Below, piece by piece: positions 23,460 through 35,206 of a DNA stretch of 64,000 nucleotides. Position 1 is the first letter of the stretch, and each line of letters begins with the position of its first letter. The position numbers were made by a program, and so were the translations under genes. The notes beneath the pieces were generated by a model. It ran no database searches. It was not told the DNA's origin and worked only from the letters and a program-made list of their open reading frames with translations. This DNA comes from Panorpa germanica (lineage: Eukaryota; Arthropoda; Insecta; Mecoptera; Panorpidae), in NCBI GenBank assembly GCA_963678705.1, contig OY783206.1:9373807-9437806 (forward strand), written 5' to 3'.

Positions 23460-25383
23460 ATAAAATATCACTGTAACAACCTAATATTGAGGAACCTTTT
23501 GTTATATTATTAACGTCTTTTTGATTGTTCTGGAATGATTTTCTATAGAAATATCTGAAATGAAATGACGTTTTCATTTCTCTTAACAAGGAAATACTCG
23601 TAAATCCCTCTCATATTTTATTAGATTGAGAGAGGCTTAACGAATTACAACCGTATTAAGACAAGAACTTCTTACAACAGTTTGGAGTTCTCCTTCCACT
23701 CCATCACCCCATTCTTCTTAATAAATACCCTTTTTTGGGTAAATCTTTTCATTAAAAAAAAGTATATTTGGTAAACATAACAGAAGTATATTTTAAGAAA
23801 AGTACAAGTACAAACTAGAATTACGCTTTACACAGTTTCTAATAAATTGTCTAACTCAAATTATCAGTGATATCTATTATAACTAAATATAAATGTTTAT
23901 AAATATAAATGCAACGACTTTGTCTGCCAATATTTACATTTGGAAATATCTCATTGTTTTTTGCAAGACTCCAGGTGGTCTCAAGGTCTCTGCACTTGCA
24001 CTATGAATGGTGAGTTCCCTTTGCTTACTGTTGCACTGCAGTTTTTATTTTAAAGACAGTCCGTGCAAAAATCTTATTCTACTTCGTATAATTCATAGAA
24101 AAATAATAAGTGTCGTTTTTATTTGTAGCACTGAAAATAATAGTAGTGTTTTTTATTGTTCCCCACATTTCTACATCATATAATTTCAAATTTTTACAGA
24201 TATTCAACATACTTTATAAGAAGGTTTTTGCTTTTCTTGTTCGTTCTAGTTCGATTACGTTCGATTATTTTCGGCAGCCTCCTTGATCTTGAAACTATTA
24301 ATTAATATTTTTTAGTTCTTCGTCGCGTGTCAACACGTCAGTAGGGCTCCGTATCAATTTTCAATAATTGTGAATTGCAAAATAAATTCTGAAAGATATA
24401 TATAAAAACTTTACGTAAATATAAAAGCAAATATTTTTAATCGATTAGTAATAGTGTTAGAATCGAATCTATAATGCTTTATTTGTACCGGGTCTTTTAT
24501 TATACAAAATTTTTCTTTGAATGTTTAAAATCGTCGCCATTTTTGTTAGAGTTGTCAGTGTGCGTTAGCAGTGAAGTGTTACAAGATGTTCGATACATTA
24601 CTGTCACGCCGCTTGTGGCGAAATATGAAAACACTATCTCGCGGCTAATTTAAAAGTTTTATAAATATGTATTTCGTTCGTATGACATTGTAAAGTAACT
24701 ATATATAAATTAAAAATAGATTTATAACTTACAAAAGTATAATTCTCTAATAATATTGTTGGAATTAAGGAATATGTTTAATGAACAGTGCTTAGTGTAA
24801 TATAGTGTTTGATCTTTCATTAGTTTACGTTTCATAAAATATTTATTAGACAGATAAATTAATAAATTGGTGATATACATATATTTATTTTTCTAATTCT
24901 AAAATGTCAGTCCACTAAATATAATATGAATCGTATTTTTGTGTTTGTGTTTCAATTCTTGGATAATTCAATAACTAGAAGGAAGTGCTCAGATTGTCAA
25001 ATAGTAAGTAAATGATTGTTTTTATATAACTTTGATTTAAATAGGTTTTTAAAAGTTTGTTCTATTCTTTTGTATGCATTTTTATGGTGGGCCATTTATT
25101 AGTTTGTTTTTGTTGTGATGTTATTTCAACATTAGCAACATTAAAAGACTGTCAAACATCCACTGTGAAAAATGCATTATTTTATCGACGAATAATATCG
25201 ATTTTATCTCTTGAATAAATCAATAAACATTTAAAAATATTCATCGCAGTAGTTTTAATAACAATTGCAAAAATAATTTCTGTTACGTTCACCACACTAA
25301 AGCTCTAAATTTAAAGTACAACTCAAATAGCTTCGAAACCAATGCTAAAGATAAAGATAATCATATAAGATAAACGAAATCAG
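23460..25383. other. Intergenic stretch, nothing firm
   Basis: AT-rich DNA without recognisable genes. At 24557 a TCAGT initiator-like pentamer precedes a 20-codon frame (ATG at about 24586); this is too weak to call a promoter. Confidence 0.4.
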
Positions 25384-25575
25384 ATTTTTCCATTGCATTG
25401 AAAATTACAAAAGTTATGTCACTAAAACCACGGTAACTCGTAAAGTAATAGTCGAAATTTCATAAAATTTTAACACATCGTTTGAAGATTGGTACTACCT
25501 AAAAATCATCACCAATTACAGATTTGTCAATAGTGGTGCCATCTATATGTCATCCTACGAACTTATTGAGTGATG
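25384..25575 (+). repeat. Dispersed repeat (15/25/60 kb family), fullest copy
   Basis: This is the longest member of the family: 'ttttccattgcattgaaaat', 'gtcactaaaaccacggtaac', 'tttgaagattggtactacc', 'atttgtcaatagtggtgcca' and 'catcctacgaacttattgag' follow in order. The same blocks occur in order at 60531-60690, and the last part inverted at 15204-15290. No inverted ends found. Confidence 0.65.
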
Positions 25576-28500
25576 TTTTATTTATGTGTGGAAATAGCGT
25601 CGTAACTTTTGCCGAGAAAATACAATAAACAGTTCATATATAAATCGTCGTATAATGTATCACTAAAAAGAAACAAATTACGGAAAACGTATAGCATATT
25701 CTAGTTTTAAAAATTACTACCCAACTTTGTGAACAACTAGAAACTATAAAATAAACAGAATAACTGGAGCACAAAGCTAGATACAGCATCTCGTATCGCC
25801 TCGCATCGTATCGTTAGTTGTTTAACCCAGTTGTTTTAGCTGCTCTGTTAGGGGTCATTCAGTTAGCCAGCTTGTTTATTTGCTTCTGAACTTTACGACG
25901 TCGGTTGATCCGTATATTCATTCTGAGAGTTTCAAATTGTAATATTTTTATAGCTATTTTGAAGTTTTCTACAGTTTACTATTTATCTTATTTATATTTA
26001 ATTGTCCGTTTATACAGAACATTTTATTCGGAATAATAAAATGTGTATAAAGCGAGTTTTTGGCGTGGTTCAACTTCAAATATTGATCGTTTTGTTTGAG
26101 GTGTCATTTGGTTTCATTTCATTTTCATTATATTTATTGTATCTACTTGAAAATTAATAAATCGTCCTAAAAAAAAAAAAAGGGAATATAATTTTCTAAA
26201 GAAATGAAATTGTTATCAACATAGGAATAACAGTGTATTTCCGTTCATCATAATAAATCAGTTAAAATATATAAAAGATGTAAAGGGTGCTGCTTTTCCT
26301 TTTCAATTGAAAATTGAAATCAAAAGAATTGTTGAGAACGAGAAAGAAGAGAGATGGGGTGGGAAGGTGGAGGTAGGAAAAGAATTATAATTTTACATTT
26401 TAGTTATCCCTGATGTTTCAAGTCAATCTTATATTTTCCTTTTCACCAAATGCGTCATAATGTTGTTAGCAATTAAAAATATAAAACAGAAAAACATGAT
26501 TTTAATTTAAATAATTGTTCATCTTATTCACAATTACAGATGAAATAAATTTGGAAAAATGAAATACAATTAAAAGTGTTTTATTTCAAAAGTCTGTTTT
26601 GACAAGACTGTCCATCAGAGAGCAGTAACATCTGCCTTTTTTTTATTGAAATCAGTAAACAATGGCAATGATTGAAATAATTATTTTAAATATAAAACTA
26701 AGATTTCAGAGGAAACGAAACTTATTTAATCACAAATTATTTAATCCGAAATGTACACAGTGTTAATTTTCTTTATTTGATTTTTATCGCTAAGTTTCAT
26801 CTATCCAATTAGGGTACTGAAATTTCCACTCCCGTCTTCCTTGTTATGTCTTGTCACACGTTGTAAACCCCCTCCCCTGTTTTTAATTAACTTTTGCGAT
26901 AACTATAGTTAATTATAGATAACTATAATAACCGGCACTAAACGTTATAGTTTACGCACTCTTGATCTACAAGTATATGTAACTATATCTAAAAAACCAC
27001 AAATACCTGTTTATTTTACTAATATTTATTCTTTATTTATGTATATAAAATATTCTTTCCATAATTCGGCTTAGGAAAATTATTTATTTTTCAATTTACT
27101 ACAAATAGAAAACAATTTTCGACCTTAGCATATAAAGAAACAATGTTTATTGAAATGTTGAAATCAAAACTGCTGAAAAAAAAAAGAATAAAATATCCAA
27201 ATGAAGCACCTTTTTCATTTCATTATATTCGTATTATTTTCTTCTATATATTATATTGCCCCGGTTCTTATTACAACGTCTGGGAATAGCTTTGTATGAT
27301 TTTCTTCCTTTTTTTTACTTTTGCTTCTTCTTATTCTTCTTATTTTTACGCCCCTTCGAGGCATTCTGGTCTACTGCAATTCTACTTTACAGGCGTGCTA
27401 ATGCTAAGTGAACTACTACAACAAAAGAATTGGGAACGAAACGCGAACGAGAACGAGAACGGTTTCAAAAGACATTGAAGTATCTGTAGGAATATATGAG
27501 TAAAATAATGCATTTCATAATATTTCCTTAAAATATACTCTCAAAACTTTAACACTGGTTTTCATATATAGTAAACTGCACATATTCCGGTCTTGTCGAA
27601 CATTTTTAAATTGTAAGGTTTATGTCAGAGTTTTTATTGGAGGTTAGTGTGAGTGTGGAGTGATAAGGGAAGAAATGGTAACACAAAACCGATTAACACT
27701 GAAGAAAATTTTATTATTTGAATTGTGTGTTGTATGTCAAGAAATCTATTAAAGTAAATATATTAAAAGTCTATTTCAAAAGTTTAATATCCTAATATAA
27801 GGAGTTTACTGTAAACTCGTAGCTATTTAACAAAGAGCAACTTTTATTAAATATTATGAAAAGCACCAGATGACTATTAAGTTATATATTGTATAATCAA
27901 AGATAGATTGAAGAAAATTTCTGAATTTTAAATCTACATATTTAATTTACTTTTTGCGACATTGTTTTTTCAGCAAAGTTTGTTTAAAGTGAATTTTTTA
28001 TTTTATAATAACTAAATTAAACGGTTAACTAAATTAATGGTTGGCAAGAAAATATCTTCGGTTTTCGCCAATGTTGCGATTTCTTCCTTTTGATATTTGA
28101 CAGATGTTACATTAAGTTACTTTAGAAGTAAGCTGTGTGTAATTTTGTTTACAGATTTCGTGAAAAAAGAAATCGTTTTTCACCTAAACATAGCAAAGCC
28201 TCATATAATTTATAAATTATAATCTCTTATCTCTCCTAACGCTGTTACATTTTTAGTTTTGGAATTCTACTGTTGATGCTTTTATTGATTAAGGAATGAG
28301 GAATTTTTTTTTTATAATACTTCACGGGCTACTTAGGACCCCGGTCCTTTTTCCGTCCTTCTTAACTCATTTTATTAACATTTTACATATTTACATTTCA
28401 TTAATTATTACACCTAAACTATTGATTAGGAAATGCCCTTTAGAAAAACATGTAATGAGAAAACGACTCTTATATAGAAGTTTTAAAAATCCGTTATATA

Positions 28501-29245
28501 GAAATTTAATTTTAAAACAGTTAAACTTAATCAAAGTGGATGCCATGAACCTACCGACCTCCTGTATATCCCAAGTACAGTTCTTGCGTTGAATTATTTA
28601 ACTTAGCCAAAAGATTTCAATTGTTCACTTTGTCTTATAAAGTTCTCCTGCTCTAAACTCTGAAGCAATGAAAGTGATACCCAACTGCACTACAGAGATA
28701 CCTAAAGATATTATTATTTCAATTTCTTTCATCTCTTTTCTAGTCTGTATGCAAGTGTATTACATAATTTAGAATTCAATCTTTTAGAAAGCTTAAAAAA
28801 AACATATTTACCAGATTGCTCCATCTACCTAGGAGTACATCTTGCAGTAAAGAAGTCAGAGTGCAAACAACGTTTGTGGCTTGTTTGTGCTGGCAAGTCG
28901 TGCCCGTGACTGTGCCCGTGTCGTGTGATACCACACCGTACAGCCCTAAATTAAGCCAGACTGAACCTCACCATACCAGACTGTGACTAGCTACTAGAAA
29001 TGCTACTTAAAAAACACATGTCTGTTAAATAAATCTTTCATATATGGGAAAACAGTTTACCTCAAATACAGGGTGTCTGAACATGAGCATGAAAATTACT
29101 TGTTTTTGTTGGTATTTTCAAAATGCACTATTTAGTTTGCAGATACAGTTTAGATTGCTGTCATACTCGAACGGACCACTTGCCACCAGCGATATTTACA
29201 GTAGGGTGTATTGAAGTTGTTGAAAACCTATTTCAAATCAGTTTT
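25576..29245. other. Long AT-rich stretch, no gene recognised
   Basis: No coding feature or shared repeat is convincing. At 26895-26960 'actatagttaattatagat' forms short inverted repeats. Open frames at 27296 and 28296 lack motifs and have biased AT-driven composition. Confidence 0.4.
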
Positions 29246-29360
29246 GTTTCATTCGAGCCGTGTGTGCTCTCTCACTCGTATACTCGTGCATTCTCTCACT
29301 CACAACACAGTTCCATTCTCGTTCTCACGTTGCAATCAGTCGACCTTTGTGCGGACGGCC
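29246..29360 (-). mobile_element. Harbinger-like MITE, partial copy
   Basis: Same family and same orientation as 35207-35359: 'gtttcattcgagccgtgtg', 'cactcacaacacagttcc', 'ttgcaatcagtcgacctt', ending 'tgtgcggacggcc' directly before TTA (29361-29363). The left end is lost or too diverged. A 94-codon frame overlaps it but is not a gene. Confidence 0.7.
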
Positions 29361-29363
29361 TTA

Positions 29364-30620
29364 CTGTGTTTTTCTCACAGTTTGGTAAAAGTTGTTACAT
29401 TTTTTGAAAAACATACATGTAATAAAGTGATAACAAAGACTATCTAAATATTAATCTAATTACTAATTATTAAATTACTCTTAAACTTGAAATTGTTGTA
29501 GTGCTAATATTAATTTAATTAATGAAGGGTTCCATTTTAATTGAGTTAATTTAATTTAAATTGTTTTCAAATTCTCATAAACTGATAGTAAAACAACTCC
29601 GACTAGTTGAAGTTCCGGTTTCAGCTAGTTTTACAATTTTACATGGTAACTCTAGTTGTTATTCTATATGCTTTGAATATTTCATTGTTTTGTGTTAGCT
29701 TTCATATTAAGTTGTTTGTTAAGCTCTTCACTTTCGTAGTAATTTGTTGGATGAGAGAGGGAGGATTGCGAAGGGAGTAGTGGTAGTGGTTTGAGAGAGA
29801 GTTTAAGTCATTATAAACATTCCATCTACATTATTTCATTATAATTATATATAATATTTAGATTCAAATTATAAAATTGTTTCTTTAATAGTTTTGTAAA
29901 ATAGTGGTTTGGGGTTTTAATATTTATGATTTTAATTTTGTAGTAAATTGAAATTGTTTGGTAATTGCAAGGAAGACATTGCTCTAATAAATAAATCTGT
30001 TTAAGTTTCATAAAGACGAAACACTTGGTGATATCATTGAGCTATGCATTCGCCCCCCTCTTCCCATGTCTGTAATACTTATTCAATTATAATAATTTAG
30101 TGGATTCAGTGAATAATTTAATTACTTTTCTTAAAGATGACATTAAGTACCTTATCCTTCCGTTAGAGAATGACGTCTGCAGACGTCTAGTTAATAACCA
30201 GCGCTGTGTAACTGCAGCTGTGTTAGAATATGAATGTAAAACGAGACTTCTACGATGCAAATAAATTACTAACATAAATACTAACAGCATGCTGCCATCT
30301 ATTAATATGAACTATAACTATCTGCATAATATAATAGTTACATATTGTACGAGAATATTCAGTAATTCCAAAATAATGATTTATATATTTACTTTAACTG
30401 TATTATTATTCAGATTTTGACATTGCAGTACAGAAGGTATGAAAATGTACGTTCATCTATAGTGTACTACATTTACATATAGCGATGCCAGGAAGAATTA
30501 TTTGTTTGTTGGAATCAATAATCGATTATATTATATTTGCGAAGGTCTCATGTCTGGTATCCATATATCATTTCACTAACTAGAATTGTGTTTAAAATAT
30601 TAGTCAAATATTATTAATCA
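29364..30620. other. Intergenic stretch, nothing recognised
   Basis: AT-rich sequence with a G-rich patch at 29748-29800 (gagagagggaggattgcgaa). No gene, array or shared repeat was found. Confidence 0.4.
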
Positions 30621-30744
30621 GACGACACAGTGGGCGAGAGTATTGATGCTTGACGCTGACTGCTGTGTCTTCGGGTTCGATCCCCCGGCCAGATATATAT
30701 TTTCTGGGTTTTGGTTGTTATAAACTTATATTGATCATACATAA
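30621..30744 (+). mobile_element. tRNA-derived SINE, copy 2
   Basis: 'gacgacacagtgggcgagag' followed by 'gctgtgtcttcgggttcgat' (B-box) and 'ttctgggttttggttgtta' aligns with the SINE at 7625-7853 across head and body. This copy is closer to a tRNA in its head. Its 3' end is unclear because it runs into a CCCGAC-rich block. Confidence 0.65.
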
Positions 30745-30850
30745 TAGGGCTTCTGGACCCGACTGGACCCGAGCTTGAACCCGACGGGTATTGGTAATAA
30801 ACCCGAACCCGGGTAGAAAACCCGACGGATCTGAAGGATCCGACAGTTGA
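30745..30850. repeat. Degenerate ACCCGAC-rich block
   Basis: Several loosely repeated words (ggacccgactggacccgagc, aacccgacgggta, cccgaacccgggta) give a local GC peak. It may be an independent minisatellite or part of an unrecognised element. The minus-strand frame over it is repeat-driven. Confidence 0.5.
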
Positions 30851-30941
30851 ATGCTTTTGCAATATATATAAATATATATACTTCACCCGCCTGTAACTTC
30901 GTAAATTTTGAAATTTTTTTTTAATAATTTTTTATACTAAA

Positions 30942-31295
30942 CTAGCTGTCCCGGCCACGCGTTGCTGTGACTAACGTTTTTGTCATATTACATTACATAG
31001 CGCCATCTATTGAATATTTACTCAATCTAGTCAACAGATTTCGATTTACTCAACAGAATATTTACTCAATCTAGTCAACAGATGTCGCCATCATCGTCGC
31101 CCGATGTCATATGTCATATACAGATAATTAATAGACAAATAATTAGCAATAAGATAAATAAATTGAGATGTAAGCTATCCTATCTTTCAAGTTGGGTCAA
31201 ACTGCACACGGTGTACAAATTTCATTAAAATCGGTTAAGTAGTTTAGGAGTCCATAGCGGACAACACAGTGACACGTAATTTATATATATTAAGA
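30942..31295 (-). mobile_element. Helitron-like non-autonomous element, copy 2 (354 bp)
   Basis: Same length and same TC...CTAG ends as copy 1 at 8771-9124, again between A and T (a at 30941, t at 31296 on the plus strand). The only differences I see are two adjacent bases (aat in copy 1, agg here, near 31247). Near-identity over 354 bp points to recent movement of this family. Confidence 0.8.
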
Positions 31296-31807
31296 TAATC
31301 TACATAAAAACAAAAAAGTGTTATTATTGTGTAACTAAATACTATCCTAAAACAAATAAAGTACCTACTATATAGAAAACAACTACAAAATGAAACTGTG
31401 TTTAAAAAGTAATATTACGATGATAATTATATCGCATAAACAAATTAGCGCTGCATTCAACCGTTCAGTAGGGAGCCGACCGCGCGAGTGACCCGCGCGG
31501 CATGGTATCTCGTTGAGCTACACCCCCCTCCCGGCTTGCCCGCAAGCACCGCCTCTCTCCCGCCGCGCCGGCCAGCGCAGAGAGCGAGTTGGTTTTGTTT
31601 GGGAGTTATTTATCATTGTAATCTTTAAAGTTTTTTGTTGAAATACCATAAAAACGGTTTTTGTGAGTTAATCTTAAAAGATAGACATATACTATCGCGG
31701 ACTGTTTTTTAGATCATTAAAAGAGCTATTATTCTTTAATACATATTTTTTGTGTATCTTGAACCGTTTTCACGGCGCACGCAACGGAAGGCTTCAAAGA
31801 TGAAATA

Positions 31808-31993
31808 ATTTCTCCCGTTTTTTACACATTTACCACTATATCTTTGCTCCTATTGGTCGTAGCGTGATGTTATATAGCCTATAGCCTTCCTCGATAACTG
31901 GACTATCCAACACAAAAAGAATTATTCAATTCGAACCAGTAGTTTCGGAGATTAGCGCGTTCAAACAAACAAACTCTGTCGCTTTATAATATT
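31808..31993 (-). repeat. Identical 186-bp direct repeat, left copy
   Basis: Identical to 33780-33965. Best explained as a tandem duplication (period 183 bp) of the Helitron-like 5' end that predates the LINE insertion, because a separate 14-bp target duplication lies exactly at the LINE ends. These are not terminal repeats of a retrovirus-like element: they lack TG...CA ends and primer sites. Confidence 0.75.
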
Positions 31994-31994
31994 T

Positions 31995-33769
31995 TTTTTT
32001 TATATTTATTCACTTATTTGCCTTGACTTTCTATCGTCATAGCCACCAACAATCTTTTTTAAATACATCTTTTATAATTTATAATTTAATTTTACAAATT
32101 TATAAATATTTTAATATTTCACTAATTAATTTCCGTCCGTTCCACTGTATAATATCAATTTCTAGAAACCTTATTTACGAATAGACGCTATTTAATAATT
32201 ATAATTTTATATGTTACTCTAATATGTATGCTCTTATATTATATTATTTTTATAATTTCGCTATTTTTTTCTTCCTCTTTCTATATTTTCAAATATAGAA
32301 AATTTATTTGAATCCGTCATGAATTTATTTCTTTCTTCATTTTTATTTTCACTAAAATTTTGTGATACTAATAATTTAGAGTTGGATTGAATTTTTGGTA
32401 CTTTTATGGACCTCTGAGAATTATTTTCTGTTTGTTCCTCGTCATTATCTTGTTCATTTTTTCTGTAATTGTTCCTTGTATTATAAGTTCTAGGTGTAGA
32501 ATTTGTAATATAATTAATGAAACTTTGTTCTTTCTCATTCTGTTTAGTTTCAATTTTATTATCATTTATATTATTTTGTTTTTTAATATTTTCCTTTTTA
32601 CAGTTTCTATCTAAATATGTTCTTTTTCTAATGGGTGCTGGCTTATATGATGGTATACTATTTTCACGACTTGTTAAATTTTGAGGAAAGTCCTTTTCAT
32701 AATTAGATAATATATCAAATCTATTTTTTGTAGTTACAGCATACGAATTTTTGTCTTTCCAAATTTGAGGTATTTCAATAGCGGCTTCTTGATAACTAAG
32801 ATTTATGTTTTCCATTAAAATTTTTATTTCTTGTTGCCTTTTTCTTTCTTTGCAATTTTTATCAGTCGCATCATGTTCTTCATCACAATTTACACATTTT
32901 ATAATTTCATTTTTACATAAATTTAGCGTATGTTCATTTGAACCACATTTGCTACATCTACTCTTTCCTTTACATTGATTGGCCGTATGGTTATATCTTA
33001 AACATTTATAACATTGTCTCGTATTTTTAATAAATGGTTCACAGGGTAATTTAGCATTCCAAATATAAATATATTGAGGTAAGTTTTGGCCTTCAAAGAA
33101 AATGATAATATTTCTAGAGTCCTCATATTTAATTTCATCTTCAACTTTCACTCTCCTTTTTAATCTCCTTATGGAGTGGATTTTATACCGGTCACTATAA
33201 ATGTTTTCTTTTAATTCTTCCTCCGAAAATTCAATATCTACATTTTTGATAATTCCAATTCTTGTAATCCAAAACATTGGTATAAACATATCAACTCCTG
33301 ATGTTTTCTTGTTATTTAATTTCACTAACATATTAGCTGATTTAGGATTTTTACATACCGCCATTATTCTATTTTTCCCTATTTTCTTTATTTCTGTAAT
33401 ATCTTTTCCATATTCTGAATTATATAGCATTTTTGCTGTTTTTAATGTACTGATCCCATATTTTTCATTTAGAATATCTTCTTTCTGAATCATAATTTTA
33501 TAAGAAGATAAAGTTAAATTATCTTCATTGTATAAATTTATATTGGGGTCAACTCCCACTTTCCCCTCAGAATTCAAATTCATTTTTTAAATTCAGAAAA
33601 TTTGAATATTAAAATAATAATATTTTAGATAATGCAATTTTACTTTAAATTTAAATTTACTTTTTAATTAATTTATATATATGTATATTTAATAATATTA
33701 GTTCAATTAAATTATTTTAAGGAAACAAACAAAACACGTCTATCACTTATCGAATGACTACTCGATTGT
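31995..33769 (-). mobile_element. ORF1-only LINE ('half-LINE'), apparently complete insertion
   Basis: The 1775-bp minus-strand insertion is flanked by the perfect 14-bp direct repeat gctttataatattt (31981-31994 and 33770-33783) and ends in an A-run (T run at 31992-32001 on the plus strand), the marks of LINE integration. From 5' to 3' it has about 186 nt of leader, an intact 440-codon gag-like ORF1, and about 265 nt of 3' UTR. No reverse transcriptase, endonuclease or RNase H coding is present. It is either an internally deleted copy of a larger LINE or a member of an ORF1-only family mobilised in trans, as known for mammalian HAL1 and Drosophila HeT-A. Confidence 0.75.
32261..33583 (-). CDS. 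Gag-like LINE ORF1 protein with three CCHC knuckles
   Basis: The intact 440-residue frame is very rich in N, K, I and E. Residues about 65-180 match the N-terminal RNA-binding region of jockey/I-type ORF1 proteins (NRIMAVCKNPKSANMLV, then MFWITRIGIIKNVDI and IHSIRRLKRR). Three zinc knuckles follow: CYKCLRYNHTANQC at 191-204, CSKCGSNEHTLNLC at 210-223 and CVNCDEEHDATDKNC at 230-244. After them comes KERKRQQEIKILM and a low-complexity hydrophilic tail. Such proteins coat element RNA and help carry it to the nucleus (family knowledge). No ORF2 overlaps or follows the stop. The lack of any stop or frameshift suggests a young insertion. Confidence 0.85.
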   Translation of the reverse strand: MNLNSEGKVGVDPNINLYNEDNLTLSSYKIMIQKEDILNEKYGISTLKTAKMLYNSEYGKDITEIKKIGKNRIMAVCKNPKSANMLVKLNNKKTSGVDMFIPMFWITRIGIIKNVDIEFSEEELKENIYSDRYKIHSIRRLKRRVKVEDEIKYEDSRNIIIFFEGQNLPQYIYIWNAKLPCEPFIKNTRQCYKCLRYNHTANQCKGKSRCSKCGSNEHTLNLCKNEIIKCVNCDEEHDATDKNCKERKRQQEIKILMENINLSYQEAAIEIPQIWKDKNSYAVTTKNRFDILSNYEKDFPQNLTSRENSIPSYKPAPIRKRTYLDRNCKKENIKKQNNINDNKIETKQNEKEQSFINYITNSTPRTYNTRNNYRKNEQDNDEEQTENNSQRSIKVPKIQSNSKLLVSQNFSENKNEERNKFMTDSNKFSIFENIERGRKK

Positions 33770-33973
33770 GCTTTATAATATTTCTCCCGTTTTTTACACA
33801 TTTACCACTATATCTTTGCTCCTATTGGTCGTAGCGTGATGTTATATAGCCTATAGCCTTCCTCGATAACTGGACTATCCAACACAAAAAGAATTATTCA
33901 ATTCGAACCAGTAGTTTCGGAGATTAGCGCGTTCAAACAAACAAACTCTGTCGCTTTATAATATTAGTATAGA

Positions 33974-35203
33974 TACTTATTTTAAATTTATACTAAAATA
34001 TTTATTGAATTTTTGGTATCGAGCTTGAAAATCCATCCTAAATTTGTACCTTTACACTAGAATACCGTCTTAAGCTAGTTGTTCCAATTATTTTAAAATT
34101 GACCGCGCCGTTTTCATAAAAAAAGGAATTCCAAATTTTGTAATTTCAACATGGCTCTTATGGAAAATACAATTTTTTATGTAATTTTTGATTAATTCCA
34201 AACGTAATGCAAGAACTTTATGAAATTTTGATATGTTATAAAAATCGTATTGACCACGTCGTTATCAAGAGTTTATTATTTAAAATGTGAATTTTTCAAT
34301 TAACTCGAAAGATGAATCAAACAGTAGTAGTGATTTAGCAATTGCTAAGAAATCATATCAATATTACTATGGATATGTGTGTATTGATGCTATTAAGTTG
34401 TGTGTGATAACTGTGAGACTATACTTCCATATAGGACAACATTTCAGTCAAGCATCTTATATCCATTATGAAGGCAATAAAAATAAGTAAATAAAATATA
34501 AAGGCAAATTAAGAAGGCAAAAATAAAATAAGTAAATAAAATATATTTAAACATATAGAGAAGGCGTATACCATACATTATGTGGATCTCACAATAATTA
34601 TTAACATTAAAACTGAATTCTGTTCGTACCCATATCCATACGCGTATTGTATTCGTACAATAAGGCTGTCATATTGTCACTACATAATAATAAAGTGTAA
34701 TATGTGATTGTAAATTAGTAATTTAATTCTAATTCCATGATAAACAACAGTTGACATAAACCTTTGATAATTCTGTTGTTCTGTGCGTATACGATGTTCT
34801 GCTGTAACTATTTACCGTATCTATCAAACGAACAAACATTCATTTTGTGTCAAACATTGTCAAGTAACGGCCTTTATTATTACTTCCATTATTCTAGTAA
34901 CATTCTCCATGTGTCTGTGTGTGTGTGAATTTTGTACGATTTGTTGTACTGTATTACATAATTAATCTACATGTTTATAATTTATTTTAGGATTTAATGA
35001 TTTTAATCAAAATTTAAATGTTAAACAAACTATATTTTGAAATTTATAATATTATAAAAAGTATAAACCCAAAACAAAATATAAAATGCACATATATGAT
35101 CTAAAAGAGAGTAAACTTGTAGTATACTACGCTCGCTAGAAGTGACACTCATTACACTCAGTGCCGATTGCTGTACTCGTAGTTATCACAATAGTTAGTT
35201 AAC
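33974..35203. other. Intergenic stretch, nothing recognised
   Basis: AT-rich sequence. A short (tg)n run near 34912-34927. No gene or shared repeat was identified. Confidence 0.4.
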
Positions 35204-35206
35204 TTA

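Larger units (their letters stand above)
31440..33973 (-). mobile_element. Helitron-like element, 5' part, interrupted by a LINE
   Basis: The 5' end on the minus strand is TCTATACTAATATTATAAAG (from 33973, after an A), the start sequence of a widespread insect Helitron group. A 183-bp stretch is present twice: plus-strand 33780-33965 and 31808-31993 are identical over 186 bp. The ORF1-only LINE lies between them. Continuing leftwards the sequence passes conserved 'gaagccttccgttgcgtgcg' and a GC-rich block at 31455-31580 before identity is lost. No CTAG 3' end was found, so the left limit is approximate. No helicase or Rep coding is visible. Confidence 0.6.

Noticed and set aside
31808-33965. 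Retrovirus-like element with 186-bp terminal repeats around a CCHC gag-like ORF
   Set aside because: The repeats lack TG...CA ends and primer sites, extend into a Helitron-like element, and the ORF is of jockey/I-type ORF1 form. An A-run and a 14-bp duplication sit at the inner edges, which is LINE integration.
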